Assembly: GCA_034620365.1 (NCBI GenBank) | Contig: JAQGEQ010000003.1 | Span: 434,001 to 498,000 of the forward strand | Length of the DNA stretch: 64,000 nt | Direction of reading: 5' to 3' | DNA from: Pegea sp. RAD2-039 | Lineage: Eukaryota; Chordata; Thaliacea; Salpida; Salpidae | Shown: positions 44,925 to 60,442 of the stretch, piece by piece | How positions within the stretch are numbered: the stretch's first letter is position 1 | Layout: each line of letters starts with the position of its first letter | Made by a program: the position numbers and the translations under genes | Notes under the pieces: generated by a model | The model's input: the letters and a program-made list of their open reading frames with translations, nothing else | Told to the model about the DNA's origin: nothing | Database searches by the model: none

Positions 44925-46908
44925 TCAAATTTCGTAGTTTCTGAACTTTTTTAGAATTTCAGAAATATTTTCAGTTTTTTTCATCTCAGGATTCTGTTCA
45001 TCTGTTGATTTATAAGAATAAAAATATTAACAATATATCATTCAAAATGAATTACATAAGCTATGATTACTGGAAACAATTATATTTTTTAAATTAATTT
45101 AACTTATTCTCATAAAAAACTTTGAAAACCTGTAGTTTTTGGGAGGCTAATCATTGGACCATTTGCTTCACTAGACCTCCAATGCATAGACTACAAATTA
45201 AAAGAAGATCAAATAAATAAAATTCAATTCATCACCTAACTCCTCTATTTAATTTGAGATTTTTCCAGGTTTCAAAAGAGATAGAAATTCCACTTTTTCT
45301 CCATAAGTCATATTGTTCTTTTAACTAAAAAGTATTAAAAAAGTAGAATCTTAAGATTTAAAAAGAAAACTTGAAGCTTTATTAACAATCTTAATTCTTT
45401 AATATGAAATATTTACTACCAAATAAATTATTTGAAAACTTTTGGTTAAATTCAGTAAATAAATATAATTCAGTTTCAAAATAAAAAATTTTAAAAGATT
45501 GTTTTTAATTCAAATGATTTTGTTTATAGTTGATGAAGCTTAAAAACTACATTAAAACAACAAAAACAGAATAAGAAACTATAAAGTTTAAGCAACCACA
45601 TAAAAATGATTATGTTGTCTGAGCAAGCCTTGATAAAATAATTATAAATAATATATCTTGTAAAATGTTATAATATTGTATAAATATTATATATATAAGT
45701 ATATAATATTATAATATATAATTAGTTTTAAAATATGCTTTATCAAATAACCAATAAAACATTTACTGATATTGAAGAAGTTGAAAATTATATTCACTTA
45801 TAACAAATGAAATGGTAAACACTCATAATAGAATTCATATTAAACTAAAAGGTTAAATGAACTTTTTATGTGAAAACATTGAGCCTATTATAAAAAGTCA
45901 TACAAAGATTTTAATTTAACAACAAATTAATGTCATAAAAAGAAATCCAAAAATGGTAATAAGAAATAATCATTTATATAATAAGACCTATGACTCTTTT
46001 TAAAATTAAGTTTAAAATGTATGGTTTAAGTAATTTTGTTGACAAATGATAAATTATGCTTTTATTTGTTTTATTTTTTAACTGTTTAGTTTTGTCTTTC
46101 CTGTGTTCAATTTTTTTTATTACTTATGTTAAACTATGTTATTTGAAAGATTTTGTTTGATTTTTCTGCAGCAGTATGGTGTTGTGTTGGCTGTAAATTT
46201 GTTATCTACATTATTTCATAAATCAGTGGTTCTAAATACTTTGACCTACAATTTATTTTCAAGCTTACTTATATATTTATGATTATTGTTTATAGATATA
46301 TAAGTATAAATATATATACACTTATAAAGTCATAATAAAATAAAAACTAATGTTCTCAATTGAGATGTGATACACTCAAAGTATTCAAAATGACAGTTTA
46401 AATTATTATTAACAAAATTAGTACATGCAGATTATCAAATTCAAACTTCAATTTTTAAAATAAATGCTAACTGACATTATCATCAGAAAGAACATCTTTT
46501 GCAACTTGAAGCAAAGCAAACTTTTCAGCAGCTTTAGAGTCTCCAGGATTTTTATCTGGATGTAACTCTAATGCTTTAATTTTATATTCTGTCAATATTT
46601 GTTCCTTCTAACAAAAAGAATTCAGTCAAAAAAATATTTTGAAATAAAGTTTAGAAAAAATAGGTTTGAATTTCATTTAATTTCAAGTCATACAAATTTA
46701 CTTAAATTATTTAATCTTGTTGTTAATTATATGTTAAAACGGTCAACAAAATTATTTACATAATCAAAAAAAATAAGATATATTAATTATTAAACTTTGT
46801 TTTGGAAATATCTATCAAACTTACACTAGACTGTTCACCACATCCAATTATTTTATAATAATCGATTTCATTTCTGTTTAATTCAAAGATGTCACCAGAA
46901 AAACTCAT
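44925..46908 (-). CDS. DNAJC12: DnaJ homolog subfamily C member 12
   Basis: Five small exons encode 145 residues: 46908-46825, 46607-46476, 45324-45241, 45190-45130, 45001-44925. The J domain spans exons 1-3 with the HPD motif (ELHPDKNPG, residues 44-46). Exon 3 supplies EQYDLWRKSGISISFETWKN, matching the YDHWRRSQ..PF..WEAL segment of animal DNAJC12. Exon 4 starts SMHW. Exon 5 ends ILKKFRNYEI, equivalent to the invariant C-terminus of DNAJC12, which identifies the gene. In vertebrates this Hsp70 co-chaperone serves the aromatic amino acid hydroxylases. Introns are 217, 1151, 50 and 128 bp with phases 0, 0, 0 and 1. The protein is shorter than the human one (about 198 residues) because the linker is reduced. 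Confidence 0.9.
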
Positions 46909-48037
46909 TAATTAGATTATTTATTCCAAATCTTGACTTATTCTCTTTTTTTAAAGAAAATTATTTATTGTTGAATATTTTGACAAACAAGAATTGAAAA
47001 AAAAATTTATTTAACGTAAATTAGTGAATTAAAACAGCTTTTAAAAATACATTTACGCATTTATTGAAATAAATAAATAAATAAAATATACGACAAATTT
47101 TGGAAAAGTTTTATTTACTTAAGTTATATATATCAACACTGTTTTTACAAAAAGCAAAATTTTAGATTCGACATTTAGCTTAAATAATTTTGATAAGACT
47201 AAAAGTTTTTTTATGTTAAACTTTAAAAGCTTAAAGTATAGAATATTTAAAAACAAAATATTTATACAAACATTTCTTAAAAATTTTATACTACAATTTT
47301 CTTATAAAATACGCTCTTTTATTTCACTGTAAATCTGTTTCAGATTTTCTGTATTTATCTGTGGTTCTCATTATAAAACTTGATCAAAATATTTTAAGAT
47401 TAAATCAAAAGCTTTCGACAGAAATTTTTTTATAATATAAAGTAATTTTACTTCGTGTTCATCCCAATAAAACTTTCATTTAAAAAAATGCTTGGAGTAC
47501 AAGTCAACTTTGATTGAGGAATTTCAAATAATTGTTTTAATGAATGTTTATATTTACCAGTTACACTTACTCTTTGCTAAAGTCTAAAAAGTTGACAAAT
47601 ATTCGATATGTTGGTTTTAAGATTAGATGAACATTTTAAGAAATTACAAAAATATTTAGAAAAACTAGATGAATTAAAGATATTTCTAGATTTTATTTTG
47701 ATATTTTAATTGACTCAAATACACATAACAGTAAACATTTATACTTTTTTCATTCGAATGAACTCAGTTCCACAAAAGTATTTCAGTAACATTTCAAACA
47801 TAAATAAAAGAGAAAGTTTTCGCAGAATTAAAGATGAAATGAAAAAAATCAGCAGCGAATCTTTACTACATGTAAACACTGATATAAAATGAAAAATATT
47901 AGAGATAGATACAAAAATATGAAAGAATTATTCTTTGTTGAAATTAAACAAACAATTTGGACGGAAAATTAAATCATTGAAAGCCTATTATTTTCTCGGC
48001 CAAATTCTCCCAGGTAATTTTTTTAAATGCAAAAAAC
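46909..48037. other. intergenic DNA between DNAJC12 and ATAT1
   Basis: DNAJC12 starts at the low-coordinate end of this stretch and ATAT1 ends at the high end. It includes a LINE-tail scrap at about 47055-47090 (CGCATTTATTGAAATAAATA). Two short plus-strand open frames (47608-47709 and 47758-47892) are Lys-rich with no recognised family. They lack clear splice support and are not called as genes. Confidence 0.4.
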
Positions 48038-51207
<3,170 letters not shown>

Positions 51208-52554
51208 TTTATTTTTATTTCATTGCAAAAATTTCTATCAAAAAATTGCAAAATTTAAGATATAAAAATGTTGAAAATCTAAAACTTCTTAAACAAAAAT
51301 TATAGAAAAACGTTCATAAGAAATAAAAACTCTTCACCCAAAACTATCAGTTATAATATCAAAAGACAGAAACACAAAAAATATTTTTTAAAGAGATTTA
51401 CAAGAATTTAGAATATAAACAATATACTAATAAGAAACAATAGAAATAAATTCATGATTTTAAGTGATAAAACTATTTATGATGTTAATATTGCAAGTGT
51501 AATACATTTGATTAAAAAGTAAAACTCAGAAAAAAGTTTAATATTCTTCTAGCGTTTAGTGATTTTTCTTTTTAAAAAAACCTATGAATTAAGCTATAGC
51601 TAAGATTTAACAAACTAAAGCTTCTAAAAATTAAATAGAAGAATTTTTTATAAAAACTTGCAAGTAACTTAGAAAAAATTCAAAAATTGTTATCTTAAAT
51701 TGTTTAAAGTAAAAACATTAATAAAAAGCTGTTATATCAAAACTAGCGAAAAACTTTAAAATGTTAGAAAAAAAATAATCAAAATAAAAATTTGCAATAG
51801 AAAAATTCTGAAAATGAATAATATTTTTTAAATTAATAACATCACTGCCATCCTAGTAAAATAGTCTTTAATATTTACAAGAATATATTTAAAAAATTAT
51901 TTTTGCTAATAAGTTTAGATTTGAGTGCGGCCATAGTGATAGAATATCTTTAGCGCTCTTAGTGGACAAAGCAAAATTCAAAAACAACTTTTTTGTTTAA
52001 TTTCGTCAAGTTGTAGAAAAAATAAATATAAAATCAATCAAACTATAATCTTCATGTAGTTTTTTGAAAATAATTGATTTTAACAACACAAATATTCGCC
52101 AAATTTTGAAGGTAATCTAGTTGTGATATCTTAATAACTTATTTTCAGAAGCGTTTGAACTAATATTTATGTACATACTTTGCGATTATACAAAAAATTA
52201 ATTATTAAAAAAAAATGTTCGTAGCCTGGTAAGATTTTTATAGATTTAAACTTTTGAGATATTAATTTTAAAATTTAAATTGTTGTATCAATACCGATAG
52301 CTTTCAACTTTCATTTTATTTTCTCTGTAGAATTCGAATCAGTTTCTCTATCAAAAATTAGAATTGCAAAGTTAGACGGGCGCCAAGATTTTTTATATGA
52401 GTAATCTGAAAGAAAAAAATTACTCAAGCTCAAACATTTTAATTCTTTTATATTATTTTTGCAATACTTAAATAGTAATATATTAAATAGTCAAACTAAT
52501 TGCTGTAATCATAAAACAAATTGATCCTGAAAAAAATTTATTTAAAACATTATT

Positions 52555-52662
52555 CATTTATTTCAATAAATGCGAAGGAGGGTACCTGAAAAAAAGCACC
52601 TCCCGCCAACACACATTCTCACAAATAACATCTATTTAGCCAAAAATATAGAAAATAAATAT
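52555..52662 (-). mobile_element. LINE 3' tail fragment (copy F)
   Basis: The copy begins at the 3' terminus TTTATTTCAATAAATGCGAAGG and continues into the GTACC/GGTGC hairpin, then AACACACATTCTCACAAATA and ATCTATTTAGCCAAAAATAT. It is 5'-truncated at about 100 bp. Confidence 0.75.
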
Positions 52663-53780
52663 GATCCAAGATGTTAATAGTCACTCACAATCAAAAGTCT
52701 GATAGAAATCCTAAACTGCTTGATAGAAAAGCTTAATTTATCGATTTGTTTCGAGATGTTTTATTTACGAAAGAAGATCTACTAACATATTATTTTTCAA
52801 ATTAAATTTAAGTTTTTGAAAACCAGGCTGGCTGACTTTCGAAGTAAATAGATTTCTACTACTGTTGACTTTCAGTTGAATGGTCTAATCTGAATACTTT
52901 TTAGTCAAAGACCAATTTTAGTGAGACGTAGAACAACAAATAATTAGACTCAGAGAAACTGTTTAAATATTTTAGTTTATGTATATCATAAAAACTGTTT
53001 AGGATTAATTACTCAATATATATAAAGTTATTGCTCTTTTTTGTAAATTTATATGATTAATTACTTTATTTTTTATTTTAATTTCTTAACGTTTGGTTGC
53101 GAGTTACAAACTCTTCAGCCATTGTATTGAACATGGTAAGCTAAATAGAATAAAAAGAAATTCGGCAACATTTTTCTCAAACACTCGACCAAAATATCCC
53201 ATAAAGTTTCCAACCCTATATCGTCCACCATCTCAAGCCTTCTAGTGGCTGTATTACAGGTGCTTGTCTTAATGTCCGGCTTCATTAGTTTCTTTATAGT
53301 AATTAATATATATTTCTATTTAATTTGTTTAACAGAAAGTTAAAAGACTTTTTAAATTCAACTTTAATTGATAATTGTAATTGTTAAATGTTTGTAGGAC
53401 TAATAACAAATATGATCAATAATTCACTTTATTTTTAAACTAGATTTTTTTATCATTTCAAATTCTACCAAAATCTAATAAAGACTTTTTCTCTGTTTGT
53501 GATGAAAACGAAGCGATTAAATGTTTAAAATAATCTAAAAATAAAATTTAATAATGTTATGAATATGTTTTTACTCTATTACAAAAACTACCTTAAAACA
53601 TTTATAAAGTAAAAAAAACCCGTTATAACATTATCAAATTTTCTTTATTAAAGCAAAATAGATATGTAGTTAGAAAAATATATTATAAACAGTTTCTAAT
53701 CGAATTCACTGAATGCTTTTTCAGATACAATTATGATAAAATGTGATGCTTAAGACCTTTTCATTATCTTTGTGCTCATA

Positions 53781-53880
53781 TTGTTTTTTGTTTGTTATAA
53801 GAGCTGTATAATTTGTCATCTGCAGTCATGGGGTGAATAAATAAAATAAATATGTTTTGATTTAACATATTCAAACAAAA
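53781..53880 (+). repeat. dispersed repeat family 2, second long copy
   Basis: This copy aligns over about 95 bp with 6385-6480: TATAAGAGCTGTATAATTTG, TCATCTGCAG, AATAAAATAAATAT, TTGATTTAACATATTCAAAC. It is non-coding and AT-rich. The two copies lie 47 kb apart, so this is a dispersed repeat and not a tandem one. Confidence 0.6.
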
Positions 53881-54602
53881 ATTATAATTAAAAGATTTGC
53901 ATTATGGTTAAAGTAGAAATGGAAAATTACTTTAGTTCCAAATATGTAATTTTTAATTTGAAATTTTTTATTTCATTTATTGATTGTCTTGACTAACTAA
54001 AAGATTCATTAATTCCAAAAAGCACGTAGTAATAAGTTACCATTTTAATAGTTTCTTTTGAAACTAAACAGGAAGTTTTTACCTCATAATATTCACATGA
54101 AACTTGATTTAGAAAGTCGAGGTATTTCCTCATATATTTCCTTTTAATTTTTCTCATCATGAGACTTAATAAAATACAAAGTATATAATGGATATTAATC
54201 AAAATTTATTGCAAAGATTTAACTTAAGTTAAATTTAAATTGAATAATGGCATCAAATGATTTAGTTTTGTATGTAAATTACTTTTTATTATTTTTTAAA
54301 AGAGTCATCAGAGGACAAATCTTATATCTTTTTTTGCATCAGTCGATTTTTTTATATTTTTAAGCAATAGTTGGCTGTATCTGTAAAATATTTTCAAATA
54401 TAAATTGAATTAGAATACTCTCTTTAGTATTACAAAATTTAATTTGTACGGTTAAAATATATTTACTGTAAATCGATCAATACTAAAGAAGTTTCTTGTT
54501 TATATTTAATTTTAAATAAAGATTTTTGCAAATTTTTTTTGACTTATATCATAAGTATAATTGACTTATCCGTTTTATCGCAGAACATTTATATAAGTTC
54601 AA

Positions 54603-56302
54603 ATGGCTTTATTACTCTTATATTTTCTGCTTTGCCCTCTTTTAGTGACTACTTGTCCACTAGATTGTGTTTGTGGGGAGGCTTCGTTTGTCAACTGCAG
54701 TGGAAAGTCTTTAAAGTATTTTCCGGAGATTTCATTTGGAGTAAAGACTGTGCTTTTAAATAACAACAAAATCACAAGTTTACAATCTGTGAGTAATTTT
54801 TCAAACTTTTCTTCAGTGAAAATCATCAGTCTAAATAATAACCTCATCACCAAGTGTGATTTGTCAATATTACCAAGTAACTCAATCGAAGAGCTTTATC
54901 TGGACAATAATCAGATAACAGAATTTAGTGAAAGCCCAGCAATCAAAACAAAGCGTCTTCGTATTTTGTCTTTAAGCGGTAATCAACTATCAATTTTTAG
55001 CTATTTTCACTTTTCAAAATTAGAAGAACTTATTCTTAGCTCGAATAAGATCACCACGCTAAGATCACCACGCTGTATAAATATCGGTTACCAAAAACGC
55101 TGTTACTATTGGATCTCCATGACAACCCAATCATCTTTATACATCCGTTTATTTCCATCCATTTGTTTCGACTTCAGTATATGAATATGATGAGCATCTC
55201 ATCTTGCTTTCATCTTCCACTTTTCAACGATTTACTAATGGGTAAGACTCATCTACGAATCTTGAGAATCGGAGGAGCAAAATCAGGAAAATTTCATCCT
55301 TCATCTTTCACTCATCTTAATTCTCTTCTTTCAATCACACTCAACAATCTTTCCATGAGTTCACTTCCTTCTTTGACAAACAGTTCTCTGCTGACTCATG
55401 TCAACTTACATAACAACAATTTAACTATCTTTCCTTCAAATTCTCTCAAAGGTTTGAAACTTGTTAAAAAAATTGATCTCAGTTTTAACTTCATCTCATC
55501 TTTAAATAACTTTCGATCATTTGCTGAGGACAATAATCTTACAATCGCAAATTTTTCTCATAATCTTATCATTAGCTTCGATTCATCGTATTTTAACAGC
55601 TACCTTCAAATTCTAGACCTTTCCTTCAACAAAATCTTATATTTTCAAGCTAATGAGTTCAAAAATCAAATTATTCAAATAAATTTAACAAATAATCTTC
55701 TATTTTGTAACCAAGACTCTTTTCAAGTAAACATCTTGCCACTAATTTCAACTGACTACCTCTTCTCTTTCTATTATCAAAACAACTCGATCAGATGCAA
55801 TGAAACAAAACAAATCATAAGATCAATCAAACAAAAAACTTCGATACATTTAGTCTGGCTTACCATTATTCCTATCTTCATTATTTTTGCATCATTTACA
55901 GTTTGTTGCATCAAACTTAAAACAGATTCAAAAAATCAGATTGGCCCAACATCTTCAATAAACCATACACAATCAGCAAACGAACCAAACTGTTCTACCA
56001 GCGACGCTGTTGTTGTTAATGATACCAGCAACACCTATGAAAACTCACATGAATCTTTCAATCAAGTCAATTCAATCCCTCATAGTAGGAGTTGTTATAT
56101 GAGGATGAATCGCTTTCCTACTCCAGTGAGTAGATCTGTTTCTCACCAATCTTCATCTACCCAAAACAATCAAAATCTTGTCAATTTTGACTATGCAAAT
56201 GTTACTTTCAATGCAGCTTCAAATAGAGATGTTTATTTGGTCCCTATGCCAACTGTCCGTGGCAAAAAAAGGTCACCAACTTATGCAGAAATTGTAAATT
56301 AA
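54603..56302 (+). pseudogene. leucine-rich-repeat type I membrane protein, frame broken by a 14-bp tandem duplication
   Basis: The single-exon gene starts at the ATG at 54603. It has a signal peptide (MALLLLYFLLCPLLVTT), a cysteine LRRNT cap (CPLDCVCG...NCSG) and a series of LxxLxLxxN repeats. A membrane span (WLTIIPIFIIFASFTVCC, about 55855-55910) and a Ser/Asn/Gln-rich cytosolic tail ending TYAEIVN follow. The sequence AAGATCACCACGCT occurs twice in tandem (55047-55060 and 55061-55074). The second copy shifts the frame, so the first frame ends at 55184 while the LRR pattern continues in the frame that runs to 56302. Both halves look otherwise intact, which suggests a very recent allele or an assembly error instead of old decay. 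Such receptors act in adhesion or innate recognition; the specific family is not recognised. Confidence 0.75.
55047..55074. repeat. 14-bp direct tandem duplication
   Basis: Two perfect adjacent copies of AAGATCACCACGCT lie inside an LRR. One copy restores a continuous frame through the repeat array; two copies cause a +2 shift. Confidence 0.95.
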
Positions 56303-56670
56303 TTTGTTAAAGTTTTGTAATGAATTTGTTATTTTAGATTTAAATTTTATTTTCTCTGGTTTCTTTATTTAAAATATTTGCTTTATGGTGATAAACAGTC
56401 GGAAAGCTTTTAAGTAAACTTTAGAATGTATCTTTCAAAAAACCAATTAGTAAAATGCTAATATTTTAATTAACAATTTTGAATGATTAAAAGAAAAACT
56501 TAAAAGTTTTAATTCGAACTTTTATTTGACTTTTTTATTCTCAAAAAATGTGAAACTGTAAAAAACCCACAAAATTATTTACTAAATGATTTATCAACTT
56601 TAAAACCCACATCTCTTCTTCAATTTTTAACATTTAAACTTTGTACATCGCTTTTTCAAATTACAATTAA
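56303..56670. other. 3' ends of convergent LRR and homeobox genes
   Basis: This is AT-rich sequence between two stop codons on opposite strands. It presumably holds both 3' UTRs. I could not choose a poly(A) signal and no other feature was seen. Confidence 0.5.
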
Positions 56671-57844
56671 TCAGATCTTCGTGTACTCTTTAAGCCTCCT
56701 CCATTTTGCCCTTCTGTTTGAAAACCAAACCTAGAATTGTTTGTAACTTCTGAACATCGAACCTCATTTCAATCTCACCTGTACCCTGGCCTCGGTCAGA
56801 CCTGTTTTCGAAGCAATTTCTTCTCGAATATTGATCGGAGGATAATGAACTTTCAAAAACGCACTTTCTAGAACTGACAGTTGGTCTGTAATATCACAAA
56901 AAGTTATTTTTCTTATTATGATCACAAAGACAACTTACCTAAAGAAAACTTGGTTCTTTTTCTGCGTCTATTCCCTGCTTCAATCGATTGGAATCTCAAC
57001 TGTGATTCATCTTTTAATTTGTTTGAATTGTCAACTGCTTGAGGACTAGAGGCTTGAGATGGAGTGATAAAGTTTTCAAAAGAATGTTGCTGATTTAGTA
57101 ATCTCAATCTTAAATGAGTATTCTGTTGGAGTAACTGGTAGCTCAACGACAGGTCTTGCTGGATGAAGTTAAAGAATGGAAGAAAACAGAGGCCGAGCTG
57201 GATATTACAATTCTGAGATATTGTTTAAATATTCAAACCATTTGAAATAAACTTATAGATTTTAGTAAATAAATCACTAATTCCAATAAATTATTTCAAC
57301 TTACAGGTAGACAGTTTTATTGTATATTTTTGCTATTCAAGTAGCAACTTATCTAACCTTTATTAAGTTGTTTATGTTAAATAGGTTTAAAATTTTCATT
57401 ATGAAATAATTAAACTGATAAAAAATCTTTGTAACTTCCTAATCAGTTCTTTGAAAAAAAAAATTATAATTAGTTATAATTATTTGCTTAATAAGTTAGT
57501 AATTAGATTTTGAAAAGTCAACTGACACAAAATATTTGGATTAAATTTGTTCAATACGTCAAAAAATTTTAATATCAGGAACAAATAATGATAATAATCT
57601 ATGTCTACTGATTTATATAACTTAATTACCTCAGAATTATCTGCTTGCATCCGTAGAGGCTGATGATCTATAGTAACATAGACTTTAGTTATTAAACTCT
57701 GAATACATTTTTAAGTTACTGACATAAAACATTAATAAATATTACTTTGGAAACATAAACAACAAAATTAAAACCTTTATCATTGCCAGAGTACAGAGGA
57801 GAACTTTGTTGTTGTTGATGATGAAAGTGGTGATTCAAATCCAT
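56671..57844 (-). CDS. paired-type (PRD-class) homeobox protein with Ser50
   Basis: Five exons encode 182 residues: 57844-57775, 57682-57630, 57197-56939, 56885-56779, 56730-56671, with phases 1, 0, 1 and 0. The N-terminus is His/Gln-rich (HHFHHQQQQ) and the middle is Leu/Gln/Ser-rich. The homeodomain (about residues 118-177) starts [16 protein letters not shown], continues [12 protein letters not shown] and [20 protein letters not shown], and the protein ends six residues later. Residue 50 is Ser, the state typical of Pax homeodomains; Gln or Lys occurs in other PRD genes. No paired domain is encoded in these exons. It is a sequence-specific nuclear DNA-binding factor; subfamily unresolved. 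Introns inside the homeodomain are 53 and 48 bp; introns 1 and 2 are 92 and 432 bp. Confidence 0.87.
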
Positions 57845-59992
57845 TCTTTCAATTATCAAAGCTTTGTCAAATTGACTTCTAAGCAATTGTCATATCAACC
57901 ACTATATTTATAGTTCATGGTTTTCGTTTATAATTTAATCTGGTTATCGATTTTTTTTATGCTTAACAATCAATCGTTTGAAAAAAGTGGAATATTAAAG
58001 TAAAGACTAGAAATTCTAACTACTAAAAAGCAGTTTAACAAAAAATGATCCTTGATTCTTTCAACTTTGGAAGAATTAAAAATAGTTTTAATTAATACTA
58101 GATTGATAAGTTACTTTTCTGTTTCGATTTCAACAAACTTTTATTTGTTGCAGATAATCAATCTGTTAATTAAAAGCTTTCCAACAATTTTAATAAAGTT
58201 CTGAATAATTTATTTCAATTTACTTCATAAATTCTTTATCAAGTTTTTTTTACAAACCTAAACAAATTTAGATTATCAAAACTTTGGCACTATCTTCAGT
58301 TAAGATGCCATAAATTTAATGAACGATGTTTAAAACATGAATATTTATGTTATTAGCTAGTAAAATTAATAGTTTTTATGTAAATAAATGATCCTAAGAA
58401 AAATAGATTTAGTTTAAAGCAGGGAAGTCAAATTATGTTTACATTGATTCAAGGTCTACATTTAATAACATTTTCTTTTTCTCTATTCACTAAGTTGACT
58501 TATTTTAAATTCTTGTTTCATTTTCTTATCGATTTCACTGTTTTTCGCCACTAAAAATATTTTAAGCAACCGTTTAAGGAATTTATGCTTGAATAAGTCA
58601 ATTTATATTGTTCACACTGACAAAGAACTGAAAGCAAATCTTTTAAGTTTAATAATATTAAATGAAATGAAACTGAGAAGCTTCCATTTGATCTTTCCAC
58701 CATTTATTAAACTTTTAATTTTGATATGAACTAAAATTATCAAAAGATTTAATAACAAAACTACTATTTTAACAACACTGCAATTTTGGCCATAAAAAAT
58801 TATGAATTTAATAGAGATATAACTGGTAACTTTAAATACAAAATTGTCACTTAGCAGGCTGGAAACCGCTTTAAATTAAGTTTGCATTATCTAAATTTTT
58901 TCATAAAAATTGCTGTTTTTACGTTTGTGTTGAATTTTGTGACTTTTATGTTTCATAAGTTGATGAATTACAAATTGGAGAATTTGAAAATGAATTTACT
59001 GCGCTTAAGAAAATCAATCATTTAATCATAACTGTGATATAAATGATTGCTCGTATTTAATTTTTTAAAAGCTTAATCATTATTTGATTTATAATTTTAA
59101 TGTTTAAATTCTTTTTATTGACGCAGTAAATTTATTTTTGTTTTTTTTTTAATTTTTAATGAAAATAATTTGAACAAATTTTTGAATTTTCCTGTTAGTA
59201 CCATCACAATTTACTTTTAAAACTTTTATAAAAAAGTGTTGTTTGGATTTTTAAAAAATTATCTGATAATTGTTTAAGAAAACAAATTTGCTCAGCCTGT
59301 TAAGTCAACCATGAAAAAGAACAAAGCCAATGAAATCCTTTAAATGTCAAAGTATTGAAATTTGTTTTTCAACAAAAGCTTTAAGATGTTTTAATTTTCC
59401 CCAATGAATACCAAAGGGTCTTTAGATGATTACTTGAACCTTTCAATTACAAAACTTCGTTACTTTTACTTTTATAAAGGTTAAACAAACGAAATTAAAT
59501 GTTAACCTTTTCAAAAAGTAAAAACAACTTCACAAGCAACAGCCTAAAATTTATCAAAAGCAAATTTAAATAAAACATCTCATAAATAAAACATTTTAAG
59601 CTGTACATAGTTTTACCCCGTGTAATAGAATTGACCTTATCTATTTCATATCTTAAAGCCAAATTTTGTAATTAATTTCTTCAGTTAATTTCCAACCATT
59701 AGTCTACAAGACTTTAGAAGGAAACTAAATTACAAGTGAACTTTTTTGGAACATTTCTTGAAAATTTCATAAAGACTAAGTATCCTCAAATCAGGTTGCT
59801 TGTCTTGGGTTTCATTCATAAAAGCGATGAATTATTCAGCAGTACCAGTTGCTGCTGGTATATTGGTTGTAACTTATCTTTCTATCAACAATTGTTACAA
59901 GATTGAAACATCAATAAACAAAATGTCAATTTTTATTCTGAAACATAAAAGGAAAACGCCATAATAGAACAAAACAGCCACCGATAGTAAAA
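57845..59992. other. AT-rich intergenic region
   Basis: This stretch holds the upstream region of the homeobox gene and the 3' region of the calmodulin-like gene (AATAAA on the minus strand at 59932-59937). A TACCAG/CTGGTA inverted repeat sits near 59843-59862. No exon was recognised. Confidence 0.45.
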
Positions 59993-60442
59993 CTACTTGG
60001 ACAATAACAATCGAGTGAACTCTTCATAACGTATCTTCCCGTTGTTATCGATATCTGCTTCTTTGATCATCTCATCGACCTCCTTATCATTCATCGTGTC
60101 TCCATATGTCTTCATTACTCGACGTAACTTCGCGTTAGATACATAACCAGCACCTTCGTCATCAAAAACCTTAAAAGCTTCGCGAATCGCTTCTTCGATA
60201 TCGATGTCATTCATCTTACGATCCATGAATCGAAGAAACTCTGTGAAATCGATTACTCCGTTCCCATCATCATCAAATTCGTTAATCATCTGCTGCACTT
60301 CAGTCACTGCTAGGCTCTGACCAAGTGAGTCCATTACACGTCCAAGCTCCAAGACTGTGATCTTCCCATCTCCGTCTTTATCAAAAAGCGAGAAAGCTTT
60401 CTTGAATTCCATAAACTGCTTTTCTCTATAGTAAATCGACAT
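59993..60442 (-). CDS. calmodulin-like calcium-binding protein
   Basis: The coding sequence is a single exon of 149 residues, the length of calmodulin, with four EF-hands. Loops 1 ([12 protein letters not shown]), 2 ([12 protein letters not shown]) and 4 ([12 protein letters not shown]) keep the calcium ligands. Loop 3 ([12 protein letters not shown]) has Ala at position 5 and Lys in place of the position-12 Glu, so it should not bind calcium. The family is a soluble calcium sensor, but the divergence from true calmodulin (which is nearly invariant in animals) marks this as a calmodulin-like paralogue or a centrin/troponin-C-like relative. A 5' UTR intron is likely: donor GTAAGT after ATCAG at 60524 and acceptor CAG at 60463-60465 (intron 60463-60523, 61 bp), 20 bp before the ATG. 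Confidence 0.9.
   Translation of the reverse strand: MSIYYREKQFMEFKKAFSLFDKDGDGKITVLELGRVMDSLGQSLAVTEVQQMINEFDDDGNGVIDFTEFLRFMDRKMNDIDIEEAIREAFKVFDDEGAGYVSNAKLRRVMKTYGDTMNDKEVDEMIKEADIDNNGKIRYEEFTRLLLSK

Larger units (their letters stand above)
51208..54602. other. intergenic region between divergent ATAT1 and the LRR gene
   Basis: This AT-rich stretch contains LINE copy F (about 52555-52662), a family-2 repeat copy (53781-53880) and a GC-richer island at 53090-53290. In that island both strands hold short open frames, including 56 minus-strand codons starting near 53290 and a hydrophobic plus-strand frame. I could not assign the island to a gene. Confidence 0.45.

Noticed and set aside
45655-45730. 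AT-rich palindromic stretch as an origin or scaffold element
   Set aside because: It is simple TA-rich sequence of a kind common across the window; nothing specific supports a function.
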